Source: Antilocapra americana
Lineage: Eukaryota; Chordata; Mammalia; Artiodactyla; Antilocapridae
Reading direction: 5' to 3'
NCBI GenBank assembly: GCA_007570785.1
Contig: ML660211.1
Location: forward strand, 3,476,633 to 3,540,632
DNA: 64,000 nt
Made by a program: the position numbers and the translations under genes. Position 1 is the first letter of the stretch; the number at the start of each line of letters is the position of its first letter. The notes beneath the pieces were generated by a model. That model was not told where the DNA came from, searched no databases, and was given only the letters and a program-made list of their open reading frames with translations. Below are positions 11,641 through 22,019 of the stretch, in pieces.

Positions 11641-12480
11641 ATTTTTAGGTTGTTGAACAGTATATGTATTGGTGGAGGCCGTCTGATCGGCCAGGGAATT
11701 TCCTAAAGAGAGTATTCCTGGTAGGGCCTGGTGGCCTCAGAGGTGATGTAGATAAAGGGGTTGGTCTCTGGCCTGGAGAAGGGAGTGAGCCTGTATCATG
11801 AGAGGGGATCAAGCCGGATATGAGAATTAATAAGCCCTGGGAGGAGATTTTTTACATAAAGGCTGTCAGTAAATAGATTCATAGCTTTGGGGATTTTAGA
11901 AAGTGCAAGGACTACAGCGAATAATTCTTTATATTGGGCTGACCCCTCTCAAGGGAGTAATGTCTGTGAGGGGTTGTTTCTGAGTTTTTAAACACAATCA
12001 CTGCTGCCCCTCATCTTCCCCCTTCAGTGAATACATAATGGGCTTAAAGGGGAATAACTGGGGGGCTTTCCATGGTAGCCGGGAAAAGGTGGGAACCCAT
12101 TTATGGGGCCCATAGTGACAGTTTTCCCCAGGAAGCCCTCTAGGGCCAGTGCAATTCTCTCATTGTTTTTTTGAACCCAGTGGAAGTCTGTCAATCGATA
12201 AGGGACCACAAAGTTATCAGGTTCTAGGACAAAGCCCCTAAGGGCTGTCTCTCTGCCTTTCTGGATCAAGTCTGCCATTTGATCTAAATGATTGTAAACC
12301 CCAGAGGCCCATCCCAAGGAGATATGTATCCACTGGAGGGGTCTGTCTTTTTGTATTAGGGCGGCCAGGAGGGTCTCGGGGGAAGACATTATCCATAGTT
12401 GAAGTTCTTGGGTGGGGTCGAATCGGGAGAGCTAGAGGCATCAAGGGCTTGTTGGAACTTTTGGAGAATCTTTTTATGGG
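11640..12480 (-). pseudogene. ERV pol: RT connection and RNase H pseudogene
   Basis: The frame at 12389-12024 corresponds to the RT thumb/connection region (LQWIHISLGWASG). RNase H follows in broken frames: YKELFAVVLALSKIPKA and NLFTDSLYVKN near 11930-11860, then HHLRGHQALPGILSLGN and ADQTA near 11750-11680. The blocks around the DS and H motifs are recognisable, but frame changes between them show it is inactive. Confidence 0.7.
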
Positions 12481-12495
12481 TAGGTGTGAGGGTTA

Positions 12496-13361
12496 TTACA
12501 TCATGGGGGAGTTTGTCTTTAAGAGGTTAAAAAGAGGGGCTAATTCACCAGTGGACAGGGAGAGCCATGGTCGTAGCCAATTAATTTCTCCCAGGAGTTC
12601 AGTGAGTAAATAGGACTCCTTGATGGCTAATTTAGGTTTTAATGGGGAAGCAGCTTTAAGGGTAAGGTGAGTTCCTAAAACCTTGAAGGGGGGCACATGT
12701 TGAATTTTGTCAGGAGAGACTATGAGTTGCCCCCTAGTGAGACACTCAAATAGTAGTCTGGCTGCCTGTGAGAGTTGGAGAGCGCTGGGCATGCCAAGGA
12801 TAATGTCATCCATGTATAAATATAACAGGACCTCTGGTAGTTGTCTGACGGGTTGGATGAGGCATGACACAAATTGTTGACAAAAGAAGGGGCTGTTAGC
12901 CATGCCCTTAGGTAAGACAACTCATTCCTACGGTTCGTCAGGCCCTTCAAAGTTGACAGAGGGCATGGAGAAAGCAAATTTTTCACAGTCTTGAGGGTTC
13001 AGGGGTATAGAGAAGAAGCAGTCTTTGATATCTATAACTAGGAGGTGTAGGTTAGTAGGGATTGCAGGGACCCAGGGCATCCCTCTTAGGGGAGTCCCTT
13101 GTATTTTCATTCTCTCATTGATTTTTCTGAGGTCTTGTAGTAGACTCCATTTCCCTGAGGCCTTTTTAATCACAAAAACCGGCGTGTTCCAGGGGCTATT
13201 AGAGGGCCTGATATGAGCTGTTCTTCTACTAAGGATTTTAGGGCTTGAAGTTTGGTTAAAGGAAGTGGCCACTGCTCTACCCATATAGGGGCCCCTGGCA
13301 TCCATGTAATAGGGGGCGCTGAGGGAGCAGTGGCCTCTAGGATTGGGGGTGAACCCTCCAT
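12496..13361 (-). pseudogene. ERV pol: reverse transcriptase pseudogene
   Basis: Copies viral RNA into DNA. Sense order: an N-terminal block (WVEQWPLPLTKLQALKSLVE, 13361-13170), fingers/palm (NTPVFVIKKASGKW and motif A VIDIKDCFF, 13305-12931), then LPKGMANSPFFCQQFV and the catalytic YMDD at plus 12804-12815. The catalytic residues are present. Breaks are a frameshift near 13215, two in-frame stops at 12928-12930 and 12922-12924 just before the LPKGM block, and another frame change after 12496. The product is therefore split into at least three pieces. Confidence 0.85.
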
Positions 13362-13862
13362 CTTGTTAGTGGCTCCCTCTTTCTTATCTTTTCAAATTCT
13401 GGGTCTCCACGATAATTGGGGATTCCCAGGGGCATGAACTGTTGTTGATATTCTTCTTCTTCTAATATATCTTCGTAAAAGCCCCTATGGTCTGTAGTTA
13501 GGTAAACATCAGCCTGCCCCAAGATATCTTGGCCCAACAGATTGGCATTGATCCCCGAGGCAATAAGAGGCTTGAAAAGACCCTTAGTCCCTTCTGGATC
13601 TTCCCATTCCAGCCATTTAAGGGACTCTTTGGAATGGATGTCACCCCCAATGCCTGACAATTGAGGGCCATCTGCCGTGGGCCAAGTGGGGGGTACCTCT
13701 TCTCCTCTTAATATAGTCGTGTTGGCACCTGTGTCTACTAGGCATTTGAACCTCTTTCCTCCTATGATCATGTCCATTTTTGGTCTAACTCCTGGTACTA
13801 TGGGGACTGCCCAGTTGATTTTAGGCCTTATGTGTTTGACATTATTGCCATCGATTTGTTGA
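13337..13862 (-). pseudogene. ERV pro: aspartic protease
   Basis: Retropepsin that cleaves Gag and Gag-Pol. The 146-codon frame at 13777-13337 contains the active-site motif LVDTGANTTIL (plus about 13712-13744) and the flap/C-terminal block NLLGQDILG. Reading continues upstream of the first Met in the same frame to about 13860, as expected for a domain expressed by frameshift from gag without its own start. The protease frame itself shows no stop, making it one of the best-preserved parts of this provirus. It ends just where the RT frame begins. Confidence 0.8.
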
Positions 13863-14000
13863 TAAAGAACCCCTTTTGGAGCCAGTTTTTTAGGGTGCTA
13901 GGGGGCAGGAGATTTTTGGGCTCTGGGAGAGAGCTGATGACTTTCCCTTGGGATGACAGGGCTGGGGAATGCCCCTCACTTAGTTTAAAGGCTTTCCATC

Positions 14001-14735
14001 TTAAGTAAATTTGGATTTGCAATCTGCTTTCCAATGATACCCTTTTTTGCATCGTGGACAAGGGGTTGGGGCTGGCCCTTGATTTTCGGCTTGTCTAGAT
14101 CTCGAGGGGCAATTTCTTTTGAAATGTCCCTCTTGTCCACGTTGGTAGCAGCGTCTATCTTTAGGCCCCTTTTGGTTTTCCTCTAAGTTAGAGCCCTGTT
14201 TGGCAGTTATCTTACTGAGGGCTGAGGATAACGCATCGGCCAGGGCCTGGGTTTGAGCCTCCATAGCTGCCACCATAGTCTGTGTCTGGTGATGTTGTGT
14301 CCCGATATCCTTAGTAGCCACCACCCAACGTTTCATGGATCTTTCCTTCAGTCCGGCACAGGCCGTTTTATGGTCTGCGTTCATTCCCTCCCATACCAGC
14401 ATCTTAACAAATTGATCTCTCAGAGGGCCCAGGGGGAATTTTTTTTATCATGCTCTTCTCTATTCTATCTATAAAAGTGGATAAGTCTTCACTGCTTTTC
14501 TGAGTAATTCCCGATATAACAGGCTGGCTGGGGCACTCTTCTAGCTGTTTCCATGCGGCTAGGCAAATGGCTCGCACTTGATCTGTATAAGGGGGTGGTA
14601 TGGCAGCCTGCTGTATTCCTGTGCTCCACTGATCAGCTGTCCCAGATAGCATCCCAAAGGTTATAGGGATGGGGGGGTTGGCGGCTTGGTTTCTTTCTGC
14701 TTGGGTGTGGCATTCTTCTTTAAAGAAGGCGCACC
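14001..14735 (-). pseudogene. ERV gag: capsid C-part and nucleocapsid, 5' end lost
   Basis: Encodes the 3' part of Gag. Capsid sequence (PIPITFGMLSGTADQW and a major-homology-like GITQKSSEDLSTFIDRI) runs from 14735 to about 14440. A frame change at an eight-base T run (plus 14439-14446) leads to 14402-14001. Nucleocapsid has two CCHC knuckles: CPRCKKGYHWKADC is intact, while the first, CYQRGQEGHFKRNC, has Arg in place of its second Cys. The N-terminal matrix and myristoylation region are missing; the sequence stops at the L1 boundary. Confidence 0.8.
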
Positions 14736-16918
14736 GGGGAGAAACTAAGATGGCGGAGGAATAGGACGGGGAGAACACTCTCTCCCCAATAAATATACCA
14801 AAAGAACTTTTAAAGGCCGAGCAAACTCCAAAAAACAGGAACTGAATGCTGGCAGAGGACATCGGGCATCTGGAGAGGCGACCCAGTGCCGACGTGAGGA
14901 GGTAGGACAAAAGAAAGAAAAGAAAAAAAAGTAGAGGGAGAGACAAAGAGCTGGGGACGGGTTCCGTCCCGGAAGGGGAGTCTGGAATAAAGAGGAAAAA
15001 AAAAAAAAAAAGAGGAGAAAGGTTTCTGAATACCAGGGAGCATTCTCTCTGGCAGATCTGCGGTGGATCTTGGAGAGCAATATAGCTGAGAACAGAAGCA
15101 GATTAATAGCTAAGCCCTGCAAGGTTCGTCTCTGGCTACAAGCACAGCCGAGAGCAGCAGCACAGCCGAAGCAGACTGCTCCTGCTCAGGGAGGGGCGGG
15201 CCGCGGGCTCAGGGAACGGAGCAGCCTGAGGGACCTAACCTTCCAGGAAAAGCTCCCTCTCCCCCCCAGGTCCGTGCACAAAACAAAGGGCGGTGAGGAG
15301 TCAACAGAGAGGCTGGGCAGCTGAGGGCTGCGGACCGACCCAACCCCCGCCTGAGAGCAGTGGGCATAACCCAGCCCCGGGGAGGCTAACCAAGACTTCT
15401 GGGGATTCTGGACAGATCGGTGCTGTATACACCTTAGAAGGAGTGCTCAGCTGCACGCCGAGAAAACAGAGCGGCTGGGCCGGGGGAGAGGAGAAGCCCC
15501 ACTACCCAACTGTGCTGGGCGGATGACAGAGAGCCTGAGCAGAAGGGGCGGGGGAAGCCCTCTCACCAGGAGCAGGGCAAACTCCAAAATTAAATCTCTG
15601 CCGGTAGATCAGACTGCATAGAAAAGAGACTGTAGGACTGTGAGAAGGACAAGCCTAACCAAGAAGGCCTGCTTAGCTGCACGCTGAGAAAACAGAGCGG
15701 CTGGGCCGGGGGAGAGGAGAAGCCCCACTCCCCAGCTGTGCTGGGCGGATGACAGAGAGCCTGAGCAGAAGGGGCGGGGGAAGCCCTCTCACCAGGAGCC
15801 GGGCAAACTCCAAAATTAAATTTCTGCCAGTAGATCAGGCTGCATAGAAAAGAGACTGTAGGACTGTGAGAAGGACAAGCCTAACCAAGAAGGCCTGCTT
15901 AGCAGCACGCTGAGAAAACAGAGCGGCTGGGCCGGGGGAGAGGAGAAGCCCCACTCCCCAACTGTGCTGGGCGGACGACAGAGAGCCTGAGCAGAGGGGG
16001 CGGGGGAAGCCCTCTCACCAGGAGCAGGGCAAACTCCAAAATTAAATCCCTGCCGGTAGAACAGACTGCATAGAGAGCGGCTGGGCCGGGGGAGGGGAGA
16101 AGCCCCACTCCCCAACTGTGCTGGGTGGACGACAGAGAGCCTGAGCAGAGGGGGCGGGGTAAGCCCTCTCACCAGGAGCAGGGCAAACTCCAAAGTGCTG
16201 AATAGACACTTAAAAGACCAGCAGACAGAAGACGCTAGCAGAACAGCTTTGAAACAGACAGGAGAAGCAAATTAAAGCCCTGCAGGTGGCGATAACTGCA
16301 TAGAAAGGAGTCTATAAGTCTGTGAAAAGGAGAAGCCGGACCAGGGAATCATCTGAAAATCTACAGACCCTTCCCTTCACCGAATGCACCAGCACCAGAG
16401 AAAGCCTTCATTATAACTGTACTAGGAACATCTTTTAAATTTTTAAAACTTTTATATATATATATATTGTTTTTTTTTTCTTGTTTTTTTCTTTTTCTTC
16501 TTCTTTTTTTTTTCTTTAGAATTTTTAAGTCCCATATGACCTTGCTATTTTTTTTCTTCTTCTTCTTATTTCTTTTCTCTCCTTTATTTTTATTTTCCGG
16601 TTTTTTTTTTTTTAAGTATTTTTGAGAACCCAGTCTTTACTCTAGATTTTTAATCTTTGCTCATTAGTACCTGGTATCAACTTTGTACCTTTCAAGATCC
16701 AAGCACCAGTACCCACTGCTACCTGGGAATGAGGTCATTGGCTTGACTGCTTTCTCCCCATTCTTATCTCTTGCTAGTAACAGAGAGGAAACCTAGACTC
16801 ACCCACCAGAAAACCACACAAGCCTTTCCACCCAGGAAACTTCGACAAACCACGCATCCAACCCCTCCCATAGAGAGGAATCCCCACAATAAAGGGACAA
16901 CACAGCAAGATAAACAAG
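14736..16918 (+). promoter_or_regulatory. L1 5' UTR / presumed internal promoter
   Basis: About 2.2 kb, GC-rich in its first 1.5 kb and pyrimidine-rich near 16450-16620, without long open frames in the L1 direction. It starts with AAGATGGCGG, which fits a YY1-type core (inferred). The middle contains tandem monomers. Promoter function is inferred from the position; L1 5' UTRs normally drive transcription of the element. Confidence 0.7.
15449..16190 (+). repeat. Tandem ~226-bp monomers in the L1 5' UTR
   Basis: The phrase AGCTGCACGC(C/T)GAGAAAACAG starts units at 15449 and 15675, and its AGCAGCACGCTGAG variant starts a third at 15901, giving a period of 226 bp. A fourth, shortened unit is joined at 16075 (GAGCGGCTGGGCCGGGGG), where about 72 bp are missing. 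Each unit contains GGGCCGGGGGAG, CCTGAGCAGA and CTCACCAGGAGC. Units look highly similar by eye, suggesting recent amplification or homogenisation. Confidence 0.9.
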
Positions 16919-17845
16919 ATGAAAAGGCAGAGAAATACCCAGCAATTAAAGGAACAGGATAAATACCCCCTAGACCAAACAAAAGACGAAGAGATAGGAA
17001 GTCTACCTGACAAAGAATTCTGAATAATGATAGTAAAAATGATCCAAAACCTGGAAAATAAGTTGGAGTTGCAGCTCAATAACCTGCAGGCAAGGATTGA
17101 GAAGATGCAGGTAAGCTTTAACAAAGACTTAGAAGAAATGAAAAAGAGACAAAATACAATGAATAATGCAATAAATGAGATCAAAAACACTCTGGAGGGA
17201 ACCAACAGTAGAATAACAGAGATAGAAGACAGAATAAGTGAGGTAGAAGACAGAATGACAGAAATAAATGAAAAAGAAAGGAAAAATGAAAAAAGAATTA
17301 AAAGAAATGAAGACAACCTTAGAGACCTCTGGGACAATATTAAACGCACCAATATTCGAATCATAGGAGTCCCAGAAGAAGAAGACAAAAAGAAAGACCA
17401 TCAGAAAATTCTTGAAGAGATAATTGTAGAAAACTTCCCTAAATTGGGGAAGCAAATAGCCACTCAGGTCCAAGAAACACAGAGAATCCCAAATAGAATG
17501 AACCCCAAGCGGGACACCCCAAGACACATATTAATCAAATTGGCAAATATCAAATACAAAGACCAAATATTAAAAGCAGCAAGGGAGAAGCAAAAGATAA
17601 CTCACAAGGGGAATCCCATAAGGATAACAGCTGATCTCTCAACAGAAACGCTTCAGGCCAGAAGGGAATGGCAAAACATACTTAAAGTCATGGAAGAAAA
17701 CAATCTACAACCCCGACTACTCTACCCAGCAAGGATCTCATTCAAATTTGAAGGAGAATTCAAAATTTTCTCAGACAAGCAGAAACTGAGAGAATTCAGC
17801 AATACCAAACCAGCCCTCCAACGAATGCTAAAGGATCTTTCCTAG
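16919..17845 (+). pseudogene. L1 ORF1 (RNA-binding protein), one premature stop
   Basis: ORF1p is the trimeric RNA-binding chaperone of the L1 ribonucleoprotein. The frame starts at ATG 16919-16921 (MKRQRNTQQLKEQ) and would give 308 residues. An in-frame TGA at 17021-17023 (codon 35) interrupts it, most simply a CGA-to-TGA CpG transition. A second ATG at 17027 (codon 37) opens 272 uninterrupted residues: a long coiled coil (about 1-100, heptad-rich with RITEIEDRISEVEDRM), an RRM-type region (NIRIIGVPEEE, residue ~109) and a C-terminal domain ending QRMLKDLS. Reinitiation could in principle yield a near-complete protein. Confidence 0.85.
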
Positions 17846-17896
17846 ATAGGAAACACCGATGGGATAGATAATCTGGAGCCCAAAACAATAAAATAA

Positions 17897-20800
17897 ATGG
17901 CAGCGGGATCATACTTATCAATAATTACCTTAAATGTAAACGGGCTGAATGCCCCAACCAAAAGACAAAGATTGGCCGATTGGATACAGAAACAAGACCC
18001 CTATATATGTTGTCTACAAGAGACCCACCTCAAACCTAGGGACACATATAGACTGAAAGTTAAAGGCTGGAAAAAGATATTCCATGCAAATAAAGACCAA
18101 AAGAAAGCAAGAGTGGCAATACTCATATCTGATAAAGTAGACTTTAAAATAAAGGCAGTGAAAAGAGATAAAGATGGACATTACATAATGATCAAAGGAT
18201 CAATCGAGGAAGAAGAAATAACAATTATAAATATTTATGCACCTAACATAGGAGCTCCACAATATGTAAGGCAAATGCTAACAAATATGAAAGGGGAAAT
18301 CAACAACAACACAATAATAGCAGGAGACTTTAATACACCACTCACACCAATGGATAGATCAACTAGACAGAAAAGGAACAAGGAAATTCAAACTTTAAAT
18401 GAAACAATAGACCAACTAGACCTAATTGATATCTATAGGTCATTCCACCCCAAAACAAGGAATTTCACCTTTTTCTCAAGTGCACACGGGACCTTCTCCA
18501 GGATAGATCACATCCTGGGCCATAAATCTAACCTTGATAAATTCAAAAATATTGAAATCATCCCAAGCATCTTTTCTGACCACAATGCAGTGAGATTAGA
18601 TATCAACTACAGGAGAAAACCTCTCAAAACTTCCAACATATGGAGGCTCAACAACACACTGCTGAATAACCAACAAATCGCAGAAGAAATTAAAAATGAA
18701 ATTCAGTTATGCATGGAAACGAATGAAAATGAAAACACAACAGCTCAAAACCTATGGGACACTGTGAAAGCAATGCTAAGGGGAAAGTTCATAGCAATAC
18801 AAGCTCACCTCAGGAAACAAGAGAAAAATCAAATAAATGACCTTACTATACACCTAAAGCAACTAGAAAGGGAAGAGATGCAGAAGCCCAGGTCTAGTAG
18901 AAGGAAAGAAATCTTAAAGATCAGGGCAGAAATTAATGCAAAGGAATCAAAAGTGACCATAGCAAAAACCAACCAAGCCAAAAGCTGGTTCTTTGAGAAG
19001 ATAAATAAAATTGACAAACCGTTAGCCAGACTCATCAAGAAACAAAGGGAGAAGAACCAAATCAACAGAATTAGAAATGAAAACGGAGAGATCACAACAG
19101 AAAACACAGAAATACAAAGGATCATAAGAGACTATTATCAGCAACTATATGCAAATAAACTGGACAATTTGGATGAAATGGACAAATTCCTAGAAAAGTA
19201 CAACTTTCCAAGACTAAACCAGGAAGAGATAGATAATATTAATAGACCCATCACAAGCATGGAAATTGAAACCGTAATCAGAAATCTTCCAAAAGACAAA
19301 AGCCCAGGACCAGATGGCTTCACAGCTGAATTCTACCAAAAATTTAGAGAAGAGCTAACACCTATTCTACTCAAACTCTTCCAGAAAATTGCAGACGAAG
19401 GTAAACTTCCAAACTCATTCTATGAGGCCTCCATCACCCTAATTCCAAAACCTGGCAAAGATGCCACAAAAAAAGAAAACTACAGGCCAATATCACTGAT
19501 GAACTTAGACGCAAAAATCCTCAACAAAATTCTAGCAAATAGAATCCAACAACACATCAAAAAGATCATACATCATGATCAAGTAGGCTTTATCCCAGGG
19601 ATGCAAGGATTCTTCAATATTCGTAAATCGATCAATGTAATACACCACATTAACAAATTAAAAAATAAAAATCACATGATTATCTCAATAGATGCAGAGA
19701 AAGCCTTTGACAAAATTCAACATCCATTTATGATAAAAACCCTCCAAAAAGCAGGAATAGAAGGAACATACCTCAACATAATAAAAGCTATATATGACAA
19801 ACCCACAGCAAACATTATCCTCAATGGTGAAAAACTGGAAGCATTCCCCCTGAAATCAGGGACAAGACAAGGGTGCCCACTCTCACCACTACTATTCAAC
19901 ATAGTTTTGGAAGTTTTGGCCACAGCAATCAGAGCAGATAAAGAAATCAAAGGAATACAGATTGGAAAAGAAGAAGTAAAACTCTCTCTGTTTGCTGATG
20001 ACATGATCCTCTATATTGAAAACCCTAAAGACTCTACGAGAAAATTACTAGAGCTAATCAGTGAATATAGCAAAGTTTCAGGATACAAAATCAACACACA
20101 GAAATCCCTGGCATTCCTATACACTAACAGTGAGAAATCAGAAAGAGAAATTAAGGAAACAATCCCATTCACCATCGAAACAAAAAGAATAAAATACTTA
20201 GGGGTATTTCTACCTAAAGAATCAAAAGACTTGTATATAGAAAACTATAGAACACTGATGAAAGAAATCAAGGAGGACACAAACAGATGGAGAAATGTAC
20301 CGTGCTCATGGATTGGAAGAATCAATATAGTGAAAATGAGTATACTACCTAAAGCAATCTATAGATTCAATGCAATTCCTATCAAGCTACCAGAGGTCTT
20401 CTTCAAAGAATTAGAACAAATAATTTCTCAATTTGTATGGAAATACAAAAAACCTCGTATAGCCAAAGCAATCTTGAGAAAGAAGAATGGAACTGGCGGA
20501 ATCAACCTACCTGACTTTAGGCTATACTACAAATCCACAGTCATCAAGACAGTATGGTACTGGCACAAAGACAGAAACATAGATCAATGGAACAGAATAG
20601 AAAGCCCAGAGATAAATCCACGCATCTATGGACACCTTATCTTTGACAAAGGAGGCAAGAATATACAATGGAGAAAAGACAACCTCTTTAACAAGTGGTG
20701 CTGGGAAAACTGGACAGCCACTTGTAAAAGAATGAAACTAGATCACTTTCTAACACCATACACAAAGATAAACTCAAAATGGATCAAAGATCTAAGCATA

Positions 20801-21714
20801 AGACCAGAAACTATTAACTCCTAGAGGATAACATAGGCAAAACACTCTCTGCCATAACCCAAAGCGGGATACTCCATGACCCACCTCCCAGAATATTGGA
20901 AATAAAAACACGAATAAACAAATGGGACCTAATTAAAATTAAAAGCTTTTGCACAACAAAGGAAACTATAAGCAAGGTGAAAAGACAGCCTTCAGAATGG
21001 GAGAAAATAATAGCCAATGAAGCAACAGACAAACAATTAATCTCAAAAATTTACAAACAACTCCTGCAGCTCCATTCTAGAAAAATAAACAACCCAATTA
21101 AAAAGTGGGCCAAAGAACTTAACAGACATTTCTCCAAGGAAGATATAAAAATGGCTAACAAACACATGAAAAGATGCTCAACATCACTCATTATCAGAGA
21201 AATGCAAATCAAAACCACAATGAGGTACCACTTTACACCAGTCAGAATGGCTGCCATCCAAAAGTCTACAAGCAATAAATGCTGGAGAGGATGTGGAGAA
21301 AAGGGAACCCTCTTACACTGTTGGTGGGAATGCAAACTAGTACAGCCACTATGGAAAACAGTGTGGAGGTTCCTTAAAAAGCTGCAAATAGACCTGCCAT
21401 ATGACCCGGCAATCCCACTGCTGGGCATATACACCGAGGAAACCAGAATTGAAAGAGCCACGTGCACCCCAATGTTCATCGCTGCATTGTTTACAATAGC
21501 CAGGTCATGGAAGCAACCTAGATGCCCATCAACTGACGAATGGATAAGAAAGCTGTGGTACATATACACAATGGAATATTACTCAGCATTAAAAAAAAGT
21601 TCATTCGAATCAGTTCTACTCAGGTGGACGGAACTGGAACCTATTATCCAGAGTGAAGTAAGCCAGAAGGAAAAACAACAATACAGTATACTAACGCATA
21701 TATATGGAATTTAG
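17897..21714 (+). pseudogene. L1 ORF2 (endonuclease/reverse transcriptase), one frameshift
   Basis: ORF2p nicks target DNA and reverse-transcribes L1 RNA. The first 975 codons (17897-20824) are open. An AP-type endonuclease (residues ~1-235) keeps LNVNGLN, QETHL, GDFN and SDH (His ~229). The RT has [11 protein letters not shown] and FADD with the aspartates at 701-702. A one-base deletion near 20813-20818 causes TAG at 20822. Reading continues in the next frame to 21714, with the Cys-rich domain [14 protein letters not shown]. The joined length would be about 1272 codons, close to the family norm of about 1275. No other stop is visible. Confidence 0.9.
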
Positions 21715-22018
21715 GAAGATGGTAACAAGAACCCTGCATGCGAGACAGCAAAAGGAACGCAGACGTATAGAACAGACTCGTGGACTCTGTGGATGAGGGC
21801 AGGGGTGGGATGATTTGGGAGAATGGCATTGAAACATGTTAATTATCATATGTGTAATCATTCGCCAGCCCAGGATTGTTGCTTGGGGCTGGTGCAGCGA
21901 GATTTCCCGGGGGAAGGGAGTCGGGAGGGAGGAGGGAGGGGGGTTCTGGAGGGTGAGTATATGTAAACCCATGGCGACATCATCATTGTATGGCAAAACC
22001 AATAAAAAAAAAAAAAAA
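21715..22018 (+). terminator. L1 3' UTR with G-rich tract and poly(A)
   Basis: After the ORF2 stop comes a 3' UTR with a polypurine G-rich tract (21909-21947, several GGG runs: quadruplex potential), then CAAAACCAATAAAA with the AATAAA signal merging into a poly(A) run ending at 22018. The same G-rich tract is seen as C-rich sequence in the minus-strand copies near 26262, 31234 and 52286. Confidence 0.85.
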
Positions 22019-22019
22019 G

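Larger units (their letters stand above)
9461..14735 (-). mobile_element. Class II (betaretrovirus-like) ERV, 5' part missing
   Basis: A minus-strand provirus running, in sense order, from gag (cut at 14735) through pro, pol and a reduced env to the polypurine tract and 3' LTR. Class II assignment rests on a separate pro frame, an LPxGM-type RT sequence with YMDD, a D,D-35-E integrase and two gag zinc knuckles. The primer-binding site, gag N-terminus and 5' LTR are absent because the sequence changes abruptly to L1 at 14736. Stops and frameshifts affect every gene, so the copy is defective. Confidence 0.85.
14736..22018 (+). mobile_element. Nearly full-length ruminant L1
   Basis: A 7.28-kb L1 with 5' UTR (14736-16918), ORF1 (16919-17845), a 51-bp spacer, ORF2 (17897-21714), 3' UTR and poly(A). 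The start GGAGAAACTAAGATGGCGGA looks like a true L1 5' end. Only two inactivating changes are seen in about 4.8 kb of coding sequence, so this is a young copy. No target-site duplication is evident: the 5' flank (AAAGAAGGCGCACC) does not match the sequence after the poly(A) (GATTACAAATCAGG). Confidence 0.9.

Noticed and set aside
15816..16193. Minus-strand frames of 125 and 69 codons with internally repeated protein sequence
   Set aside because: The repetition is explained by the DNA monomers of the L1 5' UTR; no evidence of coding.
17129..17527. Long minus-strand frames opposite L1 ORF1 and 5' UTR (also 16774-17388)
   Set aside because: They mirror the coding strand of ORF1, are Phe/Ser/Leu-rich and have no independent support.
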